Source: an uncultured Lachnospiraceae bacterium (GTDB lineage: Bacteria; Bacillota; Clostridia; Lachnospirales; Lachnospiraceae). Taken from it: a DNA stretch of 17,314 nt. The position numbers and the translations under genes were made by a program. The stretch's first letter is position 1. Every line of letters starts with the position of its first letter. The notes below the pieces were generated by a model. The model was given only the letters and a program-made list of their open reading frames with translations. It made no database searches and had not been told where the DNA came from. Below are positions 13,461-17,314 of this stretch, piece by piece. The DNA lies in NCBI GenBank assembly GCA_902767235.1, contig CACXGR010000216.1, forward strand, positions 1 through 17,314, given 5' to 3'.

Positions 13461-14501
13461 TCACCCGTCATTCTTCAGCAAGTACTTATTGCTGACAACC
13501 TTCATACTCAAACTCGCAGAAATCAGCGGACAAAACACAGGCTCCGTTGGACGGATCACGATGCCTTCCTTTTTCCCGCCGCGGGGATAATCACCGTCAG
13601 CCCGTTCCAATAAACTCTCTACCGTCGGGTAATGACCCGGCAGGTCAAATCCTCTCTCCTCAATCGGAACCATATTCAGACCCAGGTCCCTGCAGATCTG
13701 CGCCATCCGATCCAGACCGACCCGATTGCCGTCCACCCTGACGGTGAACACATACCACTCCGGCTTCGTGAGGCGGAGACGATTCCGCTGGATTCCGGGA
13801 GCGCAGAACTCGCCCTGGATGGTGAGAAGGCGGATTCCCTCTTTCTTAACATATTCTTCCAGCTTTTCACGATAGTCCCGCTCCTCAACCAGACTGTAAA
13901 AGGAACCATCCTTGTACTCAAAATTATGTCCGGTAACATGGAAGCCGTCCTCATCGATCCCAATGGAGTGGCTGGAGCCATCCATTTTCGTAGAGATATA
14001 ATATTCCAATCCTGCGAAGGCCTGAATCAGATCAGGATTTTCCTGGACTCTTGTCTCATCCGTGTGCGGGATGTCGTAGGGGAGAGTGCCGATTACGGTG
14101 CCGCCGGTCGTAGCCCGCTCCTCGATCTCCCACTTTCTCACACCGAGCAGTTCCGTCACATCAGCGCCGACATCCAGATCGTCTCTCCCTTTAAGCTCCG
14201 GGAAGGTATCGATGGGAAGCAACAGCCCCTGCGAAATCTGTCCGCGGAAGCGCATGGTTCGCAGCTTGAAGCCTTCTCCCATAATGTCCGTCTTCTTATA
14301 ACTGCTGCTCCGCATAAACTCGAACTCCGGCCGGATCGGCAGGAAGCTGTCGATTTCAAAATAGACGGCGGTATCCATCGGCTGTATCTGCCCTTTATTG
14401 ACCACGCACTGCCAGCCCAGGACATGCGCCAGTTCGATGCGGTCAGCACCTTCTATAGGTTCAATCTTCCAGACGCGCTGGATAGATGCAAGTTTTCTCA
14501 T
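13461..14501 (-). CDS. RNA ligase, DRB0094 (DraRnl / Rnl5) family
   Basis: The enzyme seals nicks in RNA using ATP through a lysyl-AMP intermediate. Ligase motif I is KMDGSS with Lys172 as the adenylated residue. Further motifs are GEFCAPGIQRNRLRL at 230-244 (motif III region), EGIVIRP at 312-318 (motif IV) and MKVVSNKYL at 333-341 (motif V lysines 334 and 339). The N-terminal ~125 residues form the extra OB-like module typical of the Deinococcus DRB0094 type, and the 346-residue length fits. AAAGGAGAT lies eight bases before ATG 14501; the upstream GTG at 14540 only overlaps the previous stop. It sits among tiny orphan genes, with no RtcB, Pnkp or Hen1 nearby. Likely RNA repair, possibly after nuclease attack. 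Confidence 0.92.
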   Translation of the reverse strand: MRKLASIQRVWKIEPIEGADRIELAHVLGWQCVVNKGQIQPMDTAVYFEIDSFLPIRPEFEFMRSSSYKKTDIMGEGFKLRTMRFRGQISQGLLLPIDTFPELKGRDDLDVGADVTELLGVRKWEIEERATTGGTVIGTLPYDIPHTDETRVQENPDLIQAFAGLEYYISTKMDGSSHSIGIDEDGFHVTGHNFEYKDGSFYSLVEERDYREKLEEYVKKEGIRLLTIQGEFCAPGIQRNRLRLTKPEWYVFTVRVDGNRVGLDRMAQICRDLGLNMVPIEERGFDLPGHYPTVESLLERADGDYPRGGKKEGIVIRPTEPVFCPLISASLSMKVVSNKYLLKNDG

Positions 14502-14536
14502 CTGTATTTCATCTCCTTTTACTGACCGCCTGCCGG

Positions 14537-14806
14537 TCACTCCTCATCTGTGTAAATACGGAACTGTTGCGTGGAGGACAGGGAAGTTCGGCGCTGAGGA
14601 TAATAGGTCTTCCTCACATTCCTGAGAATTGAAATCAGCCCGTCAATGGCCTCTCCATTTTCGAATCCCATGTACAGGCTTTCCTTGCCGATTCCTTCTC
14701 CCTGGTTTGAGAAGGCAATCACAGGTCTGCCGGAATCCGTCTCAATCACATCGATATCAATATCTCCGCCGCCGAAGCGGATCGTATGCTTTTTGAAGTT
14801 GATCAT
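14537..14806 (-). CDS. 89-aa protein of unknown function upstream of the RNA ligase
   Basis: The product starts MINFKKHTIRFGGGDIDIDV, has a strand-rich N-terminal half with IAFSNQGEGIG at about 32-42, and ends with a basic then acidic tail. ATG 14806 is chosen because AAGGAG lies seven bases upstream; an in-frame ATG at 14827 has none. The stop is 35 bases before the ligase start, so the two are probably co-translated from one transcript. Its leader carries the tandem palindromes at 14839-14890. Family not recognised; close coupling to the ligase makes an accessory role plausible. Confidence 0.75.
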   Translation of the reverse strand: MINFKKHTIRFGGGDIDIDVIETDSGRPVIAFSNQGEGIGKESLYMGFENGEAIDGLISILRNVRKTYYPQRRTSLSSTQQFRIYTDEE

Positions 14807-14838
14807 ATTGTTTCTCCTTGCGGACATGGCACCGCTCG

Positions 14839-14890
14839 ACTTTTCGCCTTTAATGGCTAAAAGTACTTTTCGTCATTTATGAAGAAAAGT
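14839..14890. repeat. Two directly adjacent 26-bp palindromic repeats
   Basis: Unit A (14839-14864) and unit B (14865-14890) begin ACTTTTCG and end AAAAGT, match at 20 of 26 positions and abut exactly. Each is an inverted repeat: A pairs at nine of ten arm positions, B at seven perfect pairs plus an inner stem. The junction (14859-14870) is itself a perfect 12-bp palindrome, AAAAGTACTTTT, so in RNA a strand of the junction can pair in either hairpin but not both. They lie in the leader of the 89-aa gene and RNA ligase. Operator pair or RNA switch are both possible. Confidence 0.7.
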
Positions 14891-14919
14891 CTTTTTCCTC
14901 GTACTGCGATCTGATCTTT

Positions 14920-14939
14920 ACTCGCCTTCATTGGCGAGT
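14920..14939 (-). other. Third related hairpin in the leader
   Basis: ACTCGCC and GGCGAGT form a perfect seven-pair stem with a six-base loop (TTCATT on the + strand). The centre, TCGCCTT..TGGC, resembles unit A of the tandem palindromes 30 bases away. No U-run follows on the minus strand, so it is not an ordinary terminator. Confidence 0.55.
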
Positions 14940-14973
14940 GAACGATAGAGCGTGGGACGGGGATTTTTTGTTT

Positions 14974-15267
14974 TTATGCCGCGTTGATCCGATGCCTCTG
15001 ACCCAGCTCTTCAGGAAGAATCATCAGCGGCGGGACGGCCCAGTACAGTACCTTCCAGAACTTATCATTCTGATTCCACTTCCCGCGTCTCCAGCTCTCC
15101 GTTGTATCAACGACGACGGAACCCATTGGAGTTCCGGGAAAGCCCCGAAGGGCTTCCTTGATCACATAATAATGGCCGTCGCGAGGGGGAACCTCATCGG
15201 CACTGTTCCATTGTGGCTGTGCAGCCATATGGCCCGCTGCATATCCTCTGTAATAATCGTTGCTCAT
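14974..15267 (-). CDS. DUF551-like small protein
   Basis: The 97-residue product has the DUF551-type order: an N-terminal Trp and 'PPRDGHYYVI' (about 27-36), a middle 'ESWRRGKWN' (57-65), and a C-terminal Trp before 'LPEE' (84-87). Such proteins occur mainly in phages and mobile regions and have no known function. AGGAGG lies about ten bases before the ATG. It belongs to the minus-strand string leading to the RNA ligase, followed by the ~165-base leader with palindromes. The domain call rests on motif order and is moderate. Confidence 0.7.
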   Translation of the reverse strand: MSNDYYRGYAAGHMAAQPQWNSADEVPPRDGHYYVIKEALRGFPGTPMGSVVVDTTESWRRGKWNQNDKFWKVLYWAVPPLMILPEELGQRHRINAA

Positions 15268-15297
15268 TTTATCTGTGCCTCCTAGGCTGTGTTTTTG

Positions 15298-15795
15298 TTA
15301 AACAGCAGCTTCAGTGATACCCGGGAAATAACCCGGAGTTTTTTCTACACCAGACAACTGGCTAAAGTTTTCAGCGATATACTTCATTTCGTCAAGATGA
15401 GGATCCATACTGAGCAACAGATGGCTATGAAACTTGGTCCATGCGCAGAGGTAGTAAGTTCCATCCATGCTCAGTTCAGATGTAAAATACATCACATCCT
15501 CATTCAGCCTGTTTTTGCAAAGGTAGATGTATCTGCATTCTAAAATGTTCTTTGGTGCAGGCAAGGTAAGCCGAAGAATGACAATCGAACCATAAATGCG
15601 AGTAAGAACAGCAAATTCAGCGGGACGATAGGGCTTCATGTGGCCTTCCTTGGTTTCTTTGTTATATGTGTTTGCGAGAAAAGAGCGCTTTCCCTTATCA
15701 AAGCAGATAAAGGCGTCCTTGCTGTGCTTATAGAATTCACACGGGAGAATAACATGCTCAAGTGTATGTCTTTCCGGGTAGGTTTTAATCTGCAT
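15298..15795 (-). CDS. 165-aa orphan protein
   Basis: The product starts MQIKTYPERHTLEHVILPCE and ends 'YFPGITEAAV'. It is a soluble alpha/beta protein with conserved-looking Trp, Cys and His residues in the second half (LCAWTKFHSHLLLSMDPHLDEM, split around residues 125-146). No signal peptide or TM segment. AAGGG lies twelve bases before ATG 15795; the alternative ATG at 15807 directly abuts that site and would add four residues. A hairpin (15815-15832) sits just upstream. No family recognised. First larger gene of the string that leads to the RNA ligase. Confidence 0.7.
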   Translation of the reverse strand: MQIKTYPERHTLEHVILPCEFYKHSKDAFICFDKGKRSFLANTYNKETKEGHMKPYRPAEFAVLTRIYGSIVILRLTLPAPKNILECRYIYLCKNRLNEDVMYFTSELSMDGTYYLCAWTKFHSHLLLSMDPHLDEMKYIAENFSQLSGVEKTPGYFPGITEAAV

Positions 15796-15814
15796 AATAA
15801 AAATCATCCCTTCT

Positions 15815-15832
15815 GGTGTTCCTCAAAACACC
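15815..15832 (-). other. Hairpin before the orphan gene's ribosome site
   Basis: GGTGTT and AACACC form a perfect six-pair stem with a six-base loop. On the minus strand it lies between the 36-aa gene and the AGAAGGG site and is not followed by a U-run, so it is more likely a processing, stability or translation-control element than a terminator. Confidence 0.4.
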
Positions 15833-15855
15833 TCAACAGTCATAGTCGAGACGCG

Positions 15856-15966
15856 TTACGCCGCCTCTTCCTCCATGAATTCATAGTAGTCACTCTCATC
15901 TGCGAACAGGACGTAAGTCCCGTTCACCAGTCCGTAAAAGCCGTTCGTTGTGTAATAACCTTTCAT
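15856..15966 (-). CDS. 36-aa small acidic protein (MKGYYTTNGF type)
   Basis: The product starts MKGYYTTNGFYGLVNGTYVL and ends 'YYEFMEEEAA': a beta-hairpin-like N-terminus and an acidic helical end. AGGAGG lies eight bases before the ATG, and TAGAAT (15999-16004, minus) could be its -10, though the -35 is poor. I recall similar 'MKGYYT..GF.GLV.G.Y.LFA.E.DYY' small proteins in clostridial accessory regions, without known function. It may be the first gene of the minus-strand string. Confidence 0.65.
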   Translation of the reverse strand: MKGYYTTNGFYGLVNGTYVLFADESDYYEFMEEEAA

Positions 15967-16036
15967 TTTCGAGACCTCCTGTTCTTTTCACTGTACACAT
16001 TCTACTCCAAATGGTGTCCCCAAAAACGGACAGCAA

Positions 16037-16050
16037 GAAAAATATTTTTC
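16037..16050. promoter_or_regulatory. AT-rich perfect palindrome upstream of the 36-aa gene
   Basis: GAAAAATATTTTTC is a perfect 14-bp palindrome about 35-45 bases upstream of the candidate -10 of the 36-aa gene. It could act as an UP element or operator. Otherwise I see nothing in the stretch between this gene and the SRAP gene. Confidence 0.3.
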
Positions 16051-16135
16051 CTTCGTTACTGTCTGCATCTTACCACAAATACTGTCCCGAAAATTTCCCT
16101 CTATTGAGTTTTTTGTTGCCCCCGCTTTCTGACGC

Positions 16136-16756
16136 CTATCCTGCTTTCTGATAATAAAGATCCGTTACTGCCCGGTATGCAATCTCCTCGGCTTTCTTAT
16201 CCGGATTGATCCAGTTTTCAATGTCCTGCTCTCTAATGATCAGCGGCATGCGGTCATGAATGAAACCGATCTCTTCTGTCGGCGCACGCGTGAGAATCAC
16301 GAAGTGCGGCAGGCCTTCTTCCAATCGATACAGACCGCAGAGCCAGGTGCGTTTTCCACCCTTCGGCTGGATCAGGTATTTGTTTCCGGTTTCCTTCTTG
16401 CCATTGGGCCTCAGAAAGTGTTCCCATTCAAAATAATAGCTTGCCGGGATGATGCAACGATGCCGATGCCATGACTCGGTGAACATCGGCTTTTCTCCGG
16501 CGGTCTCAGATCTTGCGTTTACCAGCAGACTACGCTGGGGATTGTTATATCCCCACTGCATCGGGAAGCACGCCTTGTCGCCGGACTTGTTTCTGGCTAT
16601 AACCGGAACGACCATCGCGGGTCTGATCTCTCCGCAAGAAGTGAGGCCAACCGCGGCTGCCCGATAGTAGCGGTCCATTAGTTTGGAGTACCTCGCGGCC
16701 TCCGCCATGGAGGCAAACTCAGAATCTGAGGATTCAATATAGTATCTGCAGCACAT
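16136..16756 (-). CDS. yedK: SRAP-domain protein (YedK / HMCES family)
   Basis: SRAP proteins form a covalent thiazolidine link with abasic sites in single-stranded DNA through Cys2 after removal of Met1, shielding the lesion. Here the protein begins MCCRYY, so Cys2 is present only if translation starts at ATG 16756; the in-frame GTG at 16765 would bury it. AGAGGTGG lies a few bases upstream. Other active-site residues are Asn80 and Arg82 (NARSET), Glu110 (YYFEW) and His167 (HDRMP). At 206 residues it has the normal length. Cytosolic, nucleoid-associated. It is divergent from the + strand gene at 16867. No clear LexA box is visible. Confidence 0.94.
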   Translation of the reverse strand: MCCRYYIESSDSEFASMAEAARYSKLMDRYYRAAAVGLTSCGEIRPAMVVPVIARNKSGDKACFPMQWGYNNPQRSLLVNARSETAGEKPMFTESWHRHRCIIPASYYFEWEHFLRPNGKKETGNKYLIQPKGGKRTWLCGLYRLEEGLPHFVILTRAPTEEIGFIHDRMPLIIREQDIENWINPDKKAEEIAYRAVTDLYYQKAG

Positions 16757-16806
16757 TGTGGCCACCTCTAATATTAAGATTTGGCTCTTTCATGGATGGC
16801 ACAATT

Positions 16807-16821
16807 CTGGTATAATATACC
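16807..16821. promoter_or_regulatory. Extended -10 promoter inside a symmetric GGTATAATATACC element
   Basis: On the + strand TGGTATAAT (TGn plus perfect TATAAT at 16811-16816) gives an extended -10 promoter for the gene at 16867; the -35 (TTTCAT) is weak. The -10 lies within GGTATA-A-TATACC, so the other strand also offers TATATT/TATTAT. This could start transcription toward the SRAP gene. Confidence 0.6.
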
Positions 16822-16866
16822 GCTGGTAAGAGCACCGGACTCTGTAGATAATTGGAGGTAAACAGA

Positions 16867-17271
16867 GTGAAGTTTCGCGCGAATCGGAATGGTGAAATGA
16901 TAGTATTTAATATCCGTAGGATTGCAGAAGCTATCAGAGTAGCAAGCGAGGCAGTTCAAAATGCCGACCATGAAATCAAGCGGTTTAGTGAAGGTCTCTA
17001 TCTCGGCGGTTTGGATGATGAGCAGAAAGAAGAAATCCTCGCTATATTGAGAGAAACTAAACACGAGGCGAAAAGACAGCGCAGGAAGTTGGTTCAAAAG
17101 ATGAACTGCTTATTGCAGATCGCTTGGCTCCATCGAAACCATAGCGCCAACCGTGGCGATACGTCCGCTGTCTCAGATCTGATGCTTTTAACGATTCCCA
17201 CTCCTCCCACTGCTGAGGCTGCAGATCGCAGTCTTTGGCAGAGGGGGATGACATGTGAGGCAGCGGCCTGA
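16867..17271 (+). CDS. Charged helical protein of unknown function
   Basis: Translation probably starts at GTG 16867, seven bases after GGAGGT (16854-16859); the TTG at 16852 is part of that ribosome region. The 134-residue product starts MKFRANRNGEMIVFNIRRIA. Residues 15-80 are strongly helical and charged (coiled-coil-like, LDDEQKEEILAILRETKHEA). After about residue 80 the composition changes to Pro/Thr/Ala-rich, and another frame offers 'DELLIADRLAPSKP' and a stop. A frameshift near 17100 is therefore possible. Family not recognised. It has its own extended -10 promoter. Confidence 0.6.
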   Translation: MKFRANRNGEMIVFNIRRIAEAIRVASEAVQNADHEIKRFSEGLYLGGLDDEQKEEILAILRETKHEAKRQRRKLVQKMNCLLQIAWLHRNHSANRGDTSAVSDLMLLTIPTPPTAEAADRSLWQRGMTCEAAA

Positions 17272-17314
17272 ATCTCCGCCAAAATACTTCACGAATGAAT
17301 ATGAAGCAGAAGTA
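17255..17314 (+). CDS. Start of a further gene, cut by the window edge
   Basis: GTG 17255 follows GAGGGGG by about seven bases and overlaps the end of the previous gene in another frame. The 20 visible codons start MRQRPESPPKYFTNEYEAEV and run open to the edge. Too little is visible to name it. Confidence 0.4.
   Translation, partial: MRQRPESPPKYFTNEYEAEV

Noticed and set aside
13632..14525. Long + strand ORF (297 codons) opposite the RNA ligase gene
   Set aside because: It is a shadow: the minus strand shows all ligase motifs with good start and ribosome site.
14839..14940. Integron attC sites or a CRISPR array
   Set aside because: The repeats are only two or three, adjacent without spacers, and lack the RYYYAAC/GTTRRRY core pairs of attC.

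Overview
The window looks like chromosome or contig from a gut-type Clostridia bacterium (Bacillota; Lachnospiraceae- or Oscillospiraceae-like). This is inferred from the style of the genes: strong AGGAGG-type ribosome sites, ATGA overlaps, many tiny orphan proteins, Cof-type HAD and VanZ-like proteins, an L-2-amino-thiazoline-4-carboxylate hydrolase homologue, and a clostridial FMN alpha-hydroxy-acid dehydrogenase with an N-terminal Cys cluster. I see no rRNA, tRNA, insertion sequence or CRISPR array.

Left part (1-6661, + strand). The window opens inside the C-terminal nuclease part of what looks like a type III restriction (Res) subunit, followed by a small gene that seems frameshifted. From 638 to 6626 comes a tightly packed run of ten genes: a large secreted protein, two orphan soluble proteins, a two-TM protein, an ATC-hydrolase-like protein, PlsY, a VOC metalloenzyme, a 57-aa protein, a VanZ-like membrane protein and an HD phosphohydrolase. 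Most junctions overlap or are only a few bases wide. A clear GNRA-loop terminator closes the run at 6638-6661.

Middle part (6688-12607). A minus-strand pair (FMN alpha-hydroxy-acid dehydrogenase, then HAD phosphatase) has its own extended -10 promoter and a terminator. The ~670-base gap beyond it is not empty: its minus strand carries two tandem 15-codon ORFs that differ almost only at silent positions, with a terminator behind them. Then, on the + strand, a LysR regulator with a TTGACA promoter precedes a TAT-exported KstD/fumarate-reductase-type flavoprotein and a Sec-exported SnoaL protein. The SnoaL protein keeps the Tyr/Asp/His pattern of the bile-acid dehydratase BaiE. I read this as an LysR-linked extracytoplasmic module acting on a steroid, bile acid or other organic electron acceptor; the substrate is not visible in the sequence.

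Right part (12602-17314). A small-ORF transcription unit on the minus strand (promoter 13131-13159, terminator 12602-12642) encodes a convincing 43-aa protein and one or two disputed small ORFs. Upstream of it lies a minus-strand gene string: 36-aa protein, 168-aa orphan, DUF551-like protein, a leader with two exactly adjacent 26-bp palindromes and a third related hairpin, 89-aa orphan, a DRB0094-family RNA ligase (Rnl5-like), and a 69-aa orphan. Beyond that are a YedK/HMCES-type SRAP protein (minus) and a divergent + strand gene sharing a nearly symmetric -10 region. A further + strand ORF begins at the right edge. RNA repair, abasic-site protection and restriction functions in one window suggest an accessory, stress- or defence-flavoured neighbourhood.
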